Source: Enterococcus xiangfangensis
Lineage (GTDB): Bacteria; Bacillota; Bacilli; Lactobacillales; Enterococcaceae
Reading direction: 5' to 3'
Length of the DNA: 51,939 bases
Assembly (NCBI RefSeq): GCF_005405365.1
Contig: NZ_BJDX01000013.1
Coordinates: 1-51,939 of the forward strand
The position numbers and the translations under genes were made by a program. Numbering within the stretch: the stretch's first letter is position 1; each line of letters starts with the position of its first letter. Shown here in pieces: positions 24,468 through 32,963 of the stretch. The notes under the pieces are model-generated. The model was not told the DNA's origin. It did no database searches and saw nothing but the letters and a program-made list of their open reading frames with translations.

Positions 24468-24681
24468 CGTCAATCACATCGCTCTCATCTTTATTTAGGT
24501 GGAGTGTGACACCTATGATTGATTCAACAACAGGCTTGGGAACTAATCCGAGCCGTTTGTTGTTGTAAAACGGGTAACCACGTTCTACCATAATCGTTTT
24601 TGCTTGGCAGATTAATGAACGAGCAGTGTGCTCCTTATAACCAATCTGTACCAAGTCTTTTTTACAAATCGTGTCTACCAT
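24457..24681 (-). CDS. DUF3173-family protein, probable recombination directionality factor
   Basis: 74 residues, start after AGAGGAGGA. The pattern KKDLVQIGYKEHTARSLICQ then YPFYNNKRLGLVPKPVVESI is that of DUF3173 proteins, which are encoded directly before tyrosine integrases in Gram-positive integrative elements and probably act as excisionase-like factors. Translationally coupled to the integrase. Confidence 0.82.
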   Translation of the reverse strand: MVDTICKKDLVQIGYKEHTARSLICQAKTIMVERGYPFYNNKRLGLVPKPVVESIIGVTLHLNKDESDVIDDDK

Positions 24682-24843
24682 GTGGTAAATCCTCCTCTTT
24701 TCATAATTCGAAAAGCATGAGATACTAAGTAGGTAGATTTCTCATCTACTTTGTGAGAGGGATCGTCATTATTTGCTGTCCAAGGCGTGGTGACGGTCTC
24801 TTTTCTTGTGCTTTTCTCTATAATCTTTGTGTTTGCGTTGCTG

Positions 24844-25440
24844 TTACTGGAAATAATCTCGTACAGTATTTAATAGTAAATCTACTTCCTCATCTGATAG
24901 ATTTTGTTTCTCGATGAATGAGAGTACATCACTTATTTTTGTTGGGACATTCTCCATGTAATACTGTGTCCCTAACTCTTTGTCAGCAATGATTAAAAAT
25001 GTATCAGCAATGTGGGGTAGGTCTGAGTAACTCCACTTATTCTTTTTAGTCTTCTCAATCACCTTCTGTATAATTGCTTCTTTTGTTTTAAGTGGAGCAA
25101 GTTCATACGCATTAACTAGCTCCTTACGACCAAAGTCTATATAAAAACTTCTTAAACTATGGTATGTTTTTGAATCTGTATTAAATAATGAAGCAATAAA
25201 ATGTTCTAGAACACCGTATAGTAGTATTGAACTGGTAGTTTTTCCTAGAATGGCTATCAACTCAAGGCTCTCTTTATTAGGGAGCCTTTTTCCGTGTTCC
25301 CAATTATAGACAGCCGCTTTACTGGTACCTCCTACTAGGCGTCCGAATTGTTCCATAGTGCAGTCGAAACTCTCGCGGATTAAGTTAATCCTCTCCCCTA
25401 CCATAAATGGGTCAATCAAGTCTGATTCCTTTATAAACAT
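24844..25440 (-). CDS. XRE-family repressor of the integrative element
   Basis: 198 residues. The N-terminal HTH (IRESFDCTMEQFGRLVGGTS followed by KAAVYNWEHGKRLP, about 18-55) is of the lambda-repressor type; the C-terminal 120 residues are helical without a peptidase motif, so it is not a LexA/CI-type self-cleaving repressor. AGGAGGTG precedes the ATG. A 23-bp inverted repeat fills the spacer of its own promoter. It probably controls the divergent primase gene and its own synthesis. Confidence 0.85.
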   Translation of the reverse strand: MFIKESDLIDPFMVGERINLIRESFDCTMEQFGRLVGGTSKAAVYNWEHGKRLPNKESLELIAILGKTTSSILLYGVLEHFIASLFNTDSKTYHSLRSFYIDFGRKELVNAYELAPLKTKEAIIQKVIEKTKKNKWSYSDLPHIADTFLIIADKELGTQYYMENVPTKISDVLSFIEKQNLSDEEVDLLLNTVRDYFQ

Positions 25441-25460
25441 CTCTTCACCTCCTATTTCCG

Positions 25461-25489
25461 AGTATACACGACACGTGTTTACTGGTCAA
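25461..25489 (-). promoter_or_regulatory. XRE promoter with embedded operator
   Basis: Minus strand TTGACC (25484-25489), 17 bases, TATACT (25461-25466). The inverted repeat AGTAtACACG-aca-CGTGTtTACT (25461-25483) covers the -10 and the whole spacer, so repressor bound here would block its own transcription. Confidence 0.8.
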
Positions 25490-25499
25490 CATAAAAATA

Positions 25500-25528
25500 T
25501 TGACAAAAGAATAAAATAGTTATTTAAT
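25500..25528 (+). promoter_or_regulatory. Candidate rightward promoter toward the primase gene
   Basis: TTGACA (25500-25505), 17 bases, TTTAAT (25523-25528). It begins 17 bases from the XRE operator and would leave a leader of about 300 bases before the primase gene. Confidence 0.5.
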
Positions 25529-25764
25529 AGTGTTGTAATATTTGGTTTTTTTGGGTAGGGGATTTAACTTTCAGTCTATTAAATAAAGTCAATAGAGTTG
25601 ATTTTTAAATTTTTTTATGATGTTTTTTATTTAGTTCTCTATTGAAAATAAATAGGCTGGGTGATATATTTTTACCGTAACGATCGTTCTTTTTAAATGT
25701 TTATAAATATTTATTTTGGTAAACGTTTGACCAATGGAGACGAACGCTACGAAACTTTTAATTG

Positions 25765-25810
25765 AATCATATAGATATGTTTTATGGGTTACTAACTTAT
25801 CTATATGATT
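25765..25810 (+). other. 13-bp inverted repeat in the primase leader
   Basis: AATCATATAGATA (25765-25777) and TATCTATATGATT (25798-25810) pair perfectly around a 20-base loop, 38 bases before the primase ATG. It may be an attenuator, an operator or part of a replication origin. Confidence 0.6.
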
Positions 25811-25847
25811 TAACAAAAATACTAAAACAGCAAAGGAGTAACAAACA

Positions 25848-27776
25848 ATGAAAAAAATACCCATTATGGTAGACACTGTAAGAATCACTAGTAAGCCAAC
25901 TAAAAGAAATACTGAGGGAAGTAACGGCATTTGGGGAAGATGCCTACGTAAGGAAAATTATCAGGAAGTTAGTGAGGAGGAGTTGTTGGAGATTTTAGGT
26001 ACTGGAAAATCTTTCATACCTTGTAAAACAAAGGGATTTACCAACAGTAAGGAAAGTCTTCTTGAGACTCATTTAGTCATCCTTGATATTGACAACACGG
26101 AACTCAATGAGGAAGGTAAGCCAGTACCTCTAAGCAAGGATGATCCAAGGTATTTGAGTATAGAGAAAGCTATAGGATTACCTATTGTAAAGGACGAAGC
26201 GTTTGCGGTGCAAAAGAGTATCCGACATTCGGAAGAATCGGAAAGATTCAGATTAGTATTTCTTCTGAAAGCCCCCGTTACTAACTGGAAAGAGAATAAA
26301 AAATTGTATATGTACCTACAAAAGCAAATTCCATATTGTGATGAACAGGTGAGTCTATCAACTAGAATTTTCTACGGTGGAAAATCTGATGAAAACGCAG
26401 TGATCAGCATAGGGAATATTTTTGACAACGGTGCACTTCTTATTGATGATTTAGAGGAAATCGTAGAGGAGACATCAGTCATTTTACCAGATTCTATGAA
26501 AAGCAGTACAGATGATTTTACTGAGATGATCAAAAGGGGAGACAGTCAAGAAATGAAAGAGTGGTTTGGTGACTCTATTTTCAGTTCTGCTGACATGACC
26601 ATCAATGAAATATATGATCGGTTGCTAAAAACTGATATGAAGAAGTTGCTTAATATAAAGAGCGAGAAATTTTGTTGTCTGTTTCATGATGACAGACATC
26701 CGTCTGGGGCAATTTATAAAGGTGACAATGATCATTCGTATTATCATTGTTTCAGTGAATCATGCGGTGTCAAAGGAGATTTTTTGAGCATAGTAAAAGG
26801 GGTGCGAGGGCTTGACAGTCGTGGGGAAACATTCAATTGGTTTTTAATGAAGCTGGAATTGTATCCCTCGGAATACCAATCAATTATTGAACAAATGCCA
26901 ATAGGTTTCGATACGCTTGATGCTTTAAAACCTACCTTACATAAAGCAATAAGGGGTAAGGTGTCTGATATGAAGGAGATTTACGAAACCCTTATACCAA
27001 GAGTCTATTTTTCAACAGATAAACAAGGAAATACTATTAGTATTATGTCAGGAAGTCTTTTAGCAGAGTTGATGGATCAACGGTACGGGCGCAAAACTAA
27101 TATTGAATACAGTATAGGAAAATGGAACAAGTTGTTATCGTTCATGACTTTCATCGGTATGGTAGATAAATTAGATGACAATGATTTATCTATCGACGTT
27201 GTAACCTATTTAGATCAGATCGCAGAACATACCAAAGAAAAAAATGGGTATTTTTCGTATAAAGGAAAAGCATTTGAGCCAAAAAGGGTTAATGTCTACC
27301 GATTGCGCAAACTAGATGCTTCCTTTTTTGATCGATTAATAAATGAGATTATTCCAGTAATGGAAAATTTTTATTTCACTTATCAACATTTTTCATACGC
27401 TTGGGTAAAACTTTGCTTTGGTGAAGCGGAAGCAAAGAAGGTGTTTCCCCAAAATGAGAGAATAGATTTAAGTAATAAGAAAAAGCGAATATTAGAAAAA
27501 GCTGACATGATCTTAGAAAACCTCCATCCGTTAACGGTGTGTGCGATTGCGGAAAAAGAGCTGATCAAGGAGGTCGGAAAGTCATTCCCTGGCTATAGCT
27601 CTGTAAGCGTCCAGAATGTTCTTAAGGAAAACAGGGGATATTTTGTTAAGTCTGGACACTACCTCTTTAGATCAATCATGGAAACCAACGATAATCTCAA
27701 TTTGGAGATACCTAAAAATTCTTTGGTTTACAGTGTTATGCCTCCTGATGTTCCAAAATCATACAGAGACACCTAA
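25848..27776 (+). CDS. Primase/replication protein of the integrative element
   Basis: 642 residues; AAAGGAG precedes the ATG. The N-terminal half shows traits of archaeo-eukaryotic primases: THLVILDIDNTE (acidic metal site, about 75), SERFRLVFLLKAP and STRIFYGGKSD. A CHC2-like zinc finger follows at about 280-320 (CCLFHDDRHPSG, then YYHCFSESCGVKGDF). The C-terminal 300 residues are helical with a winged-helix look near the end (IKEVGKSFPGYSSVSVQNVL). No helicase Walker motifs seen. It probably primes replication of the excised circle, as in replicating integrative elements and phage satellites. Confidence 0.8.
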   Translation: MKKIPIMVDTVRITSKPTKRNTEGSNGIWGRCLRKENYQEVSEEELLEILGTGKSFIPCKTKGFTNSKESLLETHLVILDIDNTELNEEGKPVPLSKDDPRYLSIEKAIGLPIVKDEAFAVQKSIRHSEESERFRLVFLLKAPVTNWKENKKLYMYLQKQIPYCDEQVSLSTRIFYGGKSDENAVISIGNIFDNGALLIDDLEEIVEETSVILPDSMKSSTDDFTEMIKRGDSQEMKEWFGDSIFSSADMTINEIYDRLLKTDMKKLLNIKSEKFCCLFHDDRHPSGAIYKGDNDHSYYHCFSESCGVKGDFLSIVKGVRGLDSRGETFNWFLMKLELYPSEYQSIIEQMPIGFDTLDALKPTLHKAIRGKVSDMKEIYETLIPRVYFSTDKQGNTISIMSGSLLAELMDQRYGRKTNIEYSIGKWNKLLSFMTFIGMVDKLDDNDLSIDVVTYLDQIAEHTKEKNGYFSYKGKAFEPKRVNVYRLRKLDASFFDRLINEIIPVMENFYFTYQHFSYAWVKLCFGEAEAKKVFPQNERIDLSNKKKRILEKADMILENLHPLTVCAIAEKELIKEVGKSFPGYSSVSVQNVLKENRGYFVKSGHYLFRSIMETNDNLNLEIPKNSLVYSVMPPDVPKSYRDT

Positions 27777-27840
27777 TACAGTTTATATTAAAGCCTCACT
27801 AACGATATACTAATAGTAACAAGGCAAGAGATATTAGATT

Positions 27841-27870
27841 AAGTGATGCTGATCAGCATCGCTTTTTCTA
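27841..27870 (+). terminator. Terminator of the primase gene
   Basis: GATGCTGATCAGCATC (27845-27860) is a perfect palindrome followed by CTTTTTCT. Confidence 0.85.
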
Positions 27871-28291
27871 TTTATCAGAAAATCCTCGTGTGCGTTTTGT
27901 ATAGTTTTCCTTATCGAACGTGGTCATAGATTTTTTCCATTTCTTGACGTTTTAGCAATTGTAAAAATCCAATATCTTTGTTTTGATTTTCCTTTGATAG
28001 AGAACGGTACAGTGGTATATTCCCCTTCACCAAGTTTTAGTAGGGCTCGCTTTCATCTACAAAATAGCTCAGAGGAGCCCCTAGTACCTCTGAGAGGCTT
28101 TTTAGTCTCATAACGAGCGATGGCCTGCAGTGGTTATGTGCCTAAGTTCCTTTAGTGTTAGTTTAAATTTTATAATTACTTGTAAAAAATAGGATGATGA
28201 CTTTTAAAGTGGGTTGTGCTAATAATTTATAACCGGTACAATTTATCATATGAGTTAAAATGAATACAGTGAATAAGGAGAATGAATTGTA
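27871..28291. other. Non-coding region with hairpin
   Basis: No gene. At 28068-28104 CTCAGAGG and CCTCTGAG flank AGCCCCTAGTA and are followed by AGGCTTTTTA: either a terminator or part of an origin. The gap behind a primase gene is a plausible place for the replication origin of the element, but I see no iterons. Confidence 0.45.
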
Positions 28292-28804
28292 ATGGGTAGA
28301 TTTAGTAGATCAATGGTCATCTTTTTAGGGTTTATGGTAATTAGTTTAGTTGGAGGAAGATTTATCGCTAATTATTTTTTTGATAGTCAGTACAAAGGCT
28401 TTAATGGGTATTGGGAACCAACAGATGTTCTAGCAGAAGGAAGTCAATTTAAAATAGATAATAAAAAAATGTATGAACTGACCTCGGAGGGTGAAGAAAT
28501 CAAATATAGTCTAAGAAAGGATGGGGTAGATTACCTTATTGACAAAGAAGACATTCCTGATACGTCGTTCATGTACGATATTACAACACCTAAAATAGAA
28601 AATCCGAGCCCTAGTGGTGAGACGGATGTTATCTATATAACTGGAAATGACGGAGAGTTTTCATATAAACTACCGTTGTATAAAATTTCAAAAAAAGAGT
28701 CTAACTTTAAGAAAAGTAAATTTTCAATTCGAAATATTCTAATTATTGTCACAAGTGCTATGTTTGGACTGAAATATTATTTTGATAAACGTGAGGTAAA
28801 CTAA
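28292..28804 (+). CDS. Hypothetical bitopic membrane protein
   Basis: 170 residues with an N-terminal helix (SMVIFLGFMVISLVGGRFIA, about 7-27) and a C-terminal one (IRNILIIVTSAMFGLKYYF, about 146-164). The middle is charged and beta-rich (YWEPTDVLAEGSQFKI). AAGGAG at 20 bases before ATG; spacing to AATGAATTGTAATG is long. It precedes a lipoprotein gene with a similar WEPT/WVSTTTPKF-type beginning, so both may be cell-surface partners. Not recognised. Confidence 0.65.
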   Translation: MGRFSRSMVIFLGFMVISLVGGRFIANYFFDSQYKGFNGYWEPTDVLAEGSQFKIDNKKMYELTSEGEEIKYSLRKDGVDYLIDKEDIPDTSFMYDITTPKIENPSPSGETDVIYITGNDGEFSYKLPLYKISKKESNFKKSKFSIRNILIIVTSAMFGLKYYFDKREVN

Positions 28805-28843
28805 ATAATACAAAATTAACGGGTGTACAAGGGAGAATAATCA

Positions 28844-30016
28844 ATGAGAAAATGTTGGAAGTCATTATTGATCATGATGGTAATATTGCTATTCTTTGGT
28901 GGGTGTTCACTAGTAGGTAAAACAGATGTGAGTAAAAAAGAGGCTGAATGGTTTCAGGGGCAATGGGTTTCTACTACCACACCAAAGTTTGTTCTAGGGA
29001 TTACAGAAGATAGGGTTTTAGTAACTCATGCGATGCTTGGAAAGGTAGAAACAACGGAAGTGAGTCCAAATTATGAAAAGCAAGATGATTTAATTGGTCT
29101 TGTTTTAGATGGTGATTCTTTAAAAGAATTATTTCCAAAAATGTTTCAAAACGGTGACATAGAGAACGGCAAAGGAATCTTTACGAGAGATAATTCATTT
29201 GAAAAAAAGACTGGAAGAGAGTCGTTGTTATTAACGATTATTTATTCATACGGTGACGGGACAGAGGAGGAAGAGCCGTTATCAATTAATTTTATTAGAA
29301 GAGACAATGAAAAGAGCGAAGAATCTGATACACGAGATAATTTGACAGAAAGCGAAGAAAGCTCAAGTGATAAAAAAGAAAATCGAAAATTGACATCTGA
29401 TGAAATTGAAGAAGTTTCTCAAGAGAGTGCCCAAAGTTATACCGAGCTCTCAAATAGAAAAAAGGCTGTAATAATGGCAACACTGAAAAGTGAAGGACAA
29501 ACACCTGAGGAAATACAGGTGAGTGATTATTCTGTAATAGATAAATCTGAGGAACAGGTTATGGTTGTTGCAATGTCTGATGATACAAAAGATGTTGAGA
29601 AAATTATGTTAATAGATACAGAGGATTTCATGGTACTAGATTCCTTTAGCTCTAATAATTCAAAGAGTAGTGATGGGGTACGGCATGAAAGTACAACTGC
29701 GTCCACTTCTAGTTTTACAGTTCCATCAGAAAATGAAAGTAATCCATTAATTGGTAATTGGAAAATCAGTGGTTTAGCAAGCGAAATCATAATTTCACCT
29801 TATGGGGCAACTTATCTTTTCGGCAATGAGAAATTTGCTTTTGAAAATCCTAAAACGGTAGATACTAACACTATTGATTACAGTAGTAGTTTTTCAATCA
29901 ATGGATCAGCAAATATTTCAACCGTGCAAGTGGAATGGGTTTCCCATAATAAAGCAAAAGTAAGATTTCATTTAGACGACGGTAGAACTGTCACTGAGGA
30001 TATGATCAAACAGTAA
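28844..30016 (+). CDS. Putative lipoprotein, possibly cut short by a stop codon
   Basis: 390 residues. The signal peptide SLLIMMVILLFFGGCSLVG has a lipobox-like FGGC, so the mature protein would start at Cys 21 and be lipid-anchored. Residues 25-140 and 290-390 look like related beta domains (WFQGQWVSTTTPKF; LIGNWKISGLASE). The middle (150-270) is Ser-, Glu- and Lys-rich, then contains a helix-turn region (KAVIMATLKSEGQTPEEIQV). The frame stays open after the TAA at 30014-30016: 41 more codons (YEAKAELDNGSAINI, IYVQIPYSEILFID) run to 30139 and look like the proper C-terminus of a beta domain. So the gene may carry a nonsense mutation. Confidence 0.7.
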   Translation: MRKCWKSLLIMMVILLFFGGCSLVGKTDVSKKEAEWFQGQWVSTTTPKFVLGITEDRVLVTHAMLGKVETTEVSPNYEKQDDLIGLVLDGDSLKELFPKMFQNGDIENGKGIFTRDNSFEKKTGRESLLLTIIYSYGDGTEEEEPLSINFIRRDNEKSEESDTRDNLTESEESSSDKKENRKLTSDEIEEVSQESAQSYTELSNRKKAVIMATLKSEGQTPEEIQVSDYSVIDKSEEQVMVVAMSDDTKDVEKIMLIDTEDFMVLDSFSSNNSKSSDGVRHESTTASTSSFTVPSENESNPLIGNWKISGLASEIIISPYGATYLFGNEKFAFENPKTVDTNTIDYSSSFSINGSANISTVQVEWVSHNKAKVRFHLDDGRTVTEDMIKQ

Positions 30017-30139
30017 TTTTATGAGGCAAAAGCTGAACTAGATAACGGCAGTGCAATTAATATCAACATTGAATACTATCCAAAGAAAGATAAAATATAC
30101 GTTCAGATACCATATAGTGAAATTCTTTTTATAGATTAG

Positions 30140-30344
30140 AGAGTGAAAATGAAATAGGAATTTTACAAGTAATCACGTTTTTGATTTATTAATATTGAAG
30201 CTCGAAACAAAACCGTATTATTCATATGATCGATAGTGAAAAGTGGGTATTTCTTAAGACTTAAGATTTTTCCATTGATTTAGAATGGCAAATACATTAT
30301 TATAGGTATATAAAAAAATTCCGAATTGAAAAGAGTGATATACC
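30140..30344. other. Short non-coding region before the methyltransferase
   Basis: AT-rich; it should contain the methyltransferase promoter. No clear hairpin or other gene. Confidence 0.4.
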
Positions 30345-31721
30345 TTGGAAGGGAAGCTTTTGAGTGTCTCTGAAGTTGCTGATTTTTTAAAAGTAACCAA
30401 ACAAAATGTAAGCTCTAAAATACGGGCTGGTAGTATACTTGCAAAAAAAATAGGTAACCAATGGATTATAAATGAAAATGATCTAAAAAGATATATAAAG
30501 GACTATAATATTGTGGTTGAACCCGAGGATCACCCGAGAGAAACGAGTGATATTCCTGAAATTGTAGCATTAAGCTTTTTTTCTGGTGCTATGGGTTTAG
30601 ATATTGGGCTAGAGAAAGAAGGGATAACTCCTTTACTGGCTAGTGAAATAGATAAAGAAACACGAAAGACAATTCATTCAAATAAGCCAGATATTGCTTT
30701 AATAGGTGACATGGAACGTTATACAGCAGAAGATATATTAAATTATGCTAAGTTACCAAAAGACCAAACGATAGATTTGATCTACGGAGGGCCTCCGTGT
30801 CAGGCATTCTCTACAGCAGGAAAAAGGTTAGGATTTGATGATGACCGTGGAAATGTTTTTTTATCGTTCGTTAGACTAATAGGCGATCTGAAGCCTAGGT
30901 ACGCTTTAATCGAAAACGTTCGTGGGTTGTTATCTGCTAAATACCCAGTTGTTGATGGAGGAGAGCCGGTAAAAGGCGGAGCCCTTCTTTATGTAATGGA
31001 CTTGCTTAAGGAATTTGGCTATAGTGTCTCTTTTGAGTTGTATAATTCTGCCAACTTTGGTAGTCCACAGACCAGAGAACGTGTGATCATGATTTGTAAA
31101 TTAGGAGCAGAAAAAGTTCCATACCTATCGCCAACTAACTCCGATCAGTCAGAATACGATCTACCTAAGTGGAAAGTATTAAGGGAAGCTTTAGTTGGTA
31201 TTTCTCAGGACGATAGAGATCATGATTATGTCAAATTTCCTGAAAAAAGACTTGTATATTATAGAATGCTATCAGAAGGACAAAATTGGAGAAACTTACC
31301 CAAAGATGTACAACCCAAAGCTATGGGAAAATCATTTGAATTAGGTGGTGGTAAAACAGGTTTTTATCGTAGATTGTCTTATGATAAACCGTCACCTACT
31401 CTAGTTACTAACCCGACTATGCCAGCAACAGATTTATGTCATCCAGAAAAAGATAGACCTTTGAGTATTCAAGAGTATAAAAGAATTCAAGGTTTTCCTG
31501 AAACATGGAAATTTTGCGGAGAATTGACAGATGTTTATAGACAAATTGGTAATGCTGTACCTATTCAATTGGGGCAGGCAGTTGCGAGAACTATTTTAGC
31601 TGATATGAGAGGCGAGGCGTTGCCACAATTTGATAATTTCAAGTATTCTAGGTATAAAAACACTAATGAAATAACCTTTGAGAATGAGATGAAACGAATC
31701 CACAGCTTAGATAGAGGGTAA
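30345..31721 (+). CDS. DNA cytosine-5 methyltransferase with N-terminal HTH domain
   Basis: About 458 residues from a TTG at 30345; a second TTG at 30360 sits behind GGAAGGGAAG and is a likely true start. Residues 5-50 form an excisionase/MerR-like HTH (LSVSEVADFLKVTKQNVSSK). The methyltransferase follows with motif I (ALSFFSGAMGLDIGL), IV (GGPPCQAFSTAGKR with the catalytic Cys), VI (ENVRG), VIII (QTRERVIMI), a variable target region, IX (SPTLVTNP) and X (YRQIGNAVP). It methylates C5 of cytosine in the target and protects the host from the adjacent restriction enzyme. The HTH may let it repress its own operon. Confidence 0.93.
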   Translation: MEGKLLSVSEVADFLKVTKQNVSSKIRAGSILAKKIGNQWIINENDLKRYIKDYNIVVEPEDHPRETSDIPEIVALSFFSGAMGLDIGLEKEGITPLLASEIDKETRKTIHSNKPDIALIGDMERYTAEDILNYAKLPKDQTIDLIYGGPPCQAFSTAGKRLGFDDDRGNVFLSFVRLIGDLKPRYALIENVRGLLSAKYPVVDGGEPVKGGALLYVMDLLKEFGYSVSFELYNSANFGSPQTRERVIMICKLGAEKVPYLSPTNSDQSEYDLPKWKVLREALVGISQDDRDHDYVKFPEKRLVYYRMLSEGQNWRNLPKDVQPKAMGKSFELGGGKTGFYRRLSYDKPSPTLVTNPTMPATDLCHPEKDRPLSIQEYKRIQGFPETWKFCGELTDVYRQIGNAVPIQLGQAVARTILADMRGEALPQFDNFKYSRYKNTNEITFENEMKRIHSLDRG

Positions 31722-31724
31722 ATA

Positions 31725-31757
31725 AAAGAGACTATTAACCCAAATAGTCTCTTTTAA
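31725..31757. terminator. Bidirectional terminator between methyltransferase and endonuclease
   Basis: AAAAGAGACTATT and AATAGTCTCTTTT pair perfectly around AACCCA. It ends the methyltransferase transcript and overlaps the last codons and stop of the convergent endonuclease gene. Confidence 0.9.
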
Positions 31758-32517
31758 TTTTCTCATGATATTCCTCTCCCAAATCGTCAAAAATATCAAG
31801 GAGTTCAGAAAATGTATGTTGATCATTTCCAATAGCATTCCAAAAATCTGATCCTATTAGAACGGCGGGACAGTTGTTCATGTCAAAAAGTTTGTAAGGC
31901 ATTTTCCAATCATAAGAATTTTCTTCGCCATAAGGATTGTAAGGTAGGGCAAAGTAGGCCTTTGAATCCGGCTTTGCCATTCTGATTCGTAACATATCTC
32001 GCTTAGCAATCTCAGTTTGATCTAGATTGGGCTTTACAGTTTTTATGGAATAGTATTCGCTTGTGCCGCTGTCCCTTTGTACGTATAAATCAAAAAGAGT
32101 ATTAACCTCTGAATAACGTGGGGTATCTAAGGCATAAATTTTTTCAACTTCACTTTCCCAATCAGGTGTACCTGCATTAGCACCGCTCCTTTGTTTAGAA
32201 AGCAGGTTGTTTATTCCTTCCTCCTGCCAAGAGTTTATTTTAACTATTTCGCTATGTTGATTTTCTGCAAAAGCTCCACTGCCAATGGCTATATCAAGTG
32301 CTATTTGCTCATAAACACCCTGACCGAAGGAAGTTACAAAAGATCGTTCGAATTTTGAGCCTTTCCATATTTCATTTGGAACGAGTCTGCTACCAAAAGG
32401 ATTATTTTGACGAATGTTAGTCATATCGCTGTCTAGTTCTTTAAGCCTTTTAGCAAGGATATTGTCCATTTTTTCACGTATCCTTGTTTCAACTTTAATT
32501 TTTGTTTTGCTATTCAT
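31735..32517 (-). CDS. Type II restriction endonuclease (PD-(D/E)xK type)
   Basis: 260 residues, GTGGAGGAT before the ATG. Convergent with, and 13 bases from, the cytosine methyltransferase, the classical type II layout. A nuclease core is suggested by TLFDLYVQRDSGTSEYYSIK (Asp, then x-I-K) with a helical N-terminus (RIREKMDNILAKRLKEL) and the NPFGSRLVPNEIWKGSKFER segment, which recalls the TdeIII group. Recognition sequence cannot be told. No separate C-protein gene is visible, so timing may depend on the HTH of the methyltransferase. Confidence 0.82.
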   Translation of the reverse strand: MNSKTKIKVETRIREKMDNILAKRLKELDSDMTNIRQNNPFGSRLVPNEIWKGSKFERSFVTSFGQGVYEQIALDIAIGSGAFAENQHSEIVKINSWQEEGINNLLSKQRSGANAGTPDWESEVEKIYALDTPRYSEVNTLFDLYVQRDSGTSEYYSIKTVKPNLDQTEIAKRDMLRIRMAKPDSKAYFALPYNPYGEENSYDWKMPYKLFDMNNCPAVLIGSDFWNAIGNDQHTFSELLDIFDDLGEEYHEKIKRDYLG

Positions 32518-32656
32518 TACTGTGATCCTCCACTTTACGTGCGTATTTTATATTCAGTATAGCAGAAAACGAATACTTATTTTAGGGGACGTTTTAGAAG
32601 AAATCATGCTACAAAAGAATGGGGTAGCCCTACCCCGTGTATTTTTGACCGTAATC

Positions 32657-32706
32657 AAGAGAGGATATTATAAGTAGTATACGCTACTATAGGCTCTTTT
32701 TTTTTA
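32657..32706. terminator. Hairpin with T run behind the restriction gene region
   Basis: GTAG-5-CTAC core inside a longer imperfect stem (AGAGG/GGCTCT edges) followed by nine T on the plus strand. No obvious plus-strand gene needs it; it may end element transcripts. Confidence 0.55.
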
Positions 32707-32928
32707 TGGATGTGAATCCGACTAAATAAAATGGTTTCTGAAACGGTGGTGCGGGCAAACGAGCAAGTAGTTGCTGTATTAGTCAGTAGAGTTTGTTTCA
32801 GATGTTGAAGGTGGAAAGTACTTTTAAGGAGTTTTGCTACAAAATACCTAACTAGATAGTAAGAGAAAATATAAATGAAATGACCTGCATCTGTTTCATA
32901 TACACTAAACTAAAAAAACAATAATAAA

Positions 32929-32963
32929 CCCCACCAAGAATTTTGGTGGGGTATTTGGTGGGG
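32929..32963 (+). repeat. Integrase arm-type site candidate, right end
   Basis: CCCCACCAA (32929-32937) inverted, then TTGGTGGGG-TAT-TTGGTGGGG (32943-32963) in the same direction as the pair at 23189-23209. This probably marks the right end of the integrative element; the true core crossover site lies nearby but I could not find matching core sequences at the two ends. Confidence 0.65.

Noticed and set aside
24769..24840. Lys/His-rich in-frame continuation (QQRKHKDYREKHKKRDRHHA) after the XRE stop
   Set aside because: No start codon and XRE proteins of this length end normally at the TAA; noted only as a curiosity.
32414..32677. Plus-strand open frame overlapping the endonuclease start
   Set aside because: Its first half is antisense to the endonuclease gene, no ribosome site is present, and the last part (LEEIMLQKNGVALPRVFL) alone is too short to judge.
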